Shown in pieces: positions 6,087 to 6,341 of a DNA stretch of 6,341 nt. The translations under genes were made by a program, and so were the position numbers. The DNA is from an uncultured Chryseolinea sp. Its GTDB lineage: Bacteria; Bacteroidota; Bacteroidia; Cytophagales; Cyclobacteriaceae. A model generated the notes under the pieces. That model was not told where the DNA came from, searched no databases, and saw nothing but the letters and a program-made list of their open reading frames with translations. Position 1 is the first letter of the stretch; each line of letters opens with the position of its first letter. The stretch lies in the NCBI GenBank assembly GCA_946478915.1, contig CAMLER010000310.1, forward strand, positions 1-6,341, given 5' to 3'.

Positions 6087-6341
6087 ATGAGAAAGATTTT
6101 TCTCTTTATTCTGTTCATCATTTTTTCATCAGCGGCATTCGGTCAAATTCAATCTGATTCGGTTGTAGTGGATTCACTTGAAGTCGCAATTGCTGAGGAG
6201 GAACTGATATTCAAAGAAGACACAGCTGACTTCGTCTATTTTGCACTACCCAGTCAGTTGGAATACGTCCCAGGCGAAGATAATCCTCAACTGTATGCTG
6301 ACCGCCTCTCATGTCTGGAACAAAACATGCCTTTAATTTAT
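6087..6341 (+). CDS. MltD-like lytic murein transglycosylase, 5' part (runs off the window)
   Basis: Only the first 85 residues are visible, and the frame is open to the right edge. A clear Sec signal peptide comes first (MRK, hydrophobic 4-17, cut after Gly19 before Gln20), then an acidic, low-complexity linker (about 20-47), then VPGEDNPQLYADRLSCLE and the beginning of MPLIY. The stretch around ADRLSC followed by a P-L-x-Y segment is, from memory, the start of the SLT/Goose-lysozyme-like region in Bacteroidota MltD-type transglycosylases, which usually carry LysM repeats at the C-terminus. These enzymes cut the MurNAc-GlcNAc bond of peptidoglycan in the periplasm, forming 1,6-anhydroMurNAc ends. 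The catalytic Glu and any LysM repeats lie beyond the window, so the family call rests on a short match. ATG 6087 is the first start after the gatA stop and gives the signal peptide. Confidence 0.78.
   Translation, partial: MRKIFLFILFIIFSSAAFGQIQSDSVVVDSLEVAIAEEELIFKEDTADFVYFALPSQLEYVPGEDNPQLYADRLSCLEQNMPLIY

Overview
The window looks like chromosomal DNA from a Bacteroidota bacterium, probably of the Cytophagales/Cytophagia type. Four things point that way: the gene set and order (sugar nucleotidyltransferase, TPR protein, DUF4292 lipoprotein, EnvC-like M23 protein, tatA, gatA, MltD-like transglycosylase); the absence of Shine-Dalgarno sequences at all six visible starts; a near-ideal Bacteroidota-type promoter (TTTG, 19 nt, TAnnTTTG) before tatA; and moderate GC. 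The genus cannot be read from this sequence. All genes are on the + strand and coding density is very high.

Layout. Positions 1-4299 hold the 3' part of one tightly packed operon. It contains the C-terminal two thirds of a sugar-phosphate nucleotidyltransferase (1-617), a secreted 14-unit TPR protein (614-2383, TTG start), a DUF4292 lipoprotein (2376-3131) and an EnvC-like murein hydrolase activator (3118-4299). Neighbouring genes overlap by 4, 8 and 14 nt, which suggests translational coupling. The only real intergenic gap (4300-4437, 138 nt) holds a hairpin just after envC and then a promoter. The second unit follows: tatA (4438-4650), gatA (4654-6081) and the start of a lytic transglycosylase gene (6087 to the window edge), with gaps of 3 and 5 nt.

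Function. Most genes serve the cell envelope: activated sugar supply, a periplasmic TPR scaffold, a lipoprotein probably of LolA/LolB-like fold, an amidase activator for septal peptidoglycan splitting, Tat export and a peptidoglycan-cleaving transglycosylase. gatA is the exception; it encodes the glutaminase/amidase subunit of the tRNA-dependent amidotransferase. No mobile element, CRISPR array, tRNA, rRNA or defence system is visible. I see no clearly novel system. The most interesting items are the coupled TPR/DUF4292/EnvC module, the complete loss of zinc ligands in the M23 domain, and the terminator-like hairpin plus promoter that split the two units.
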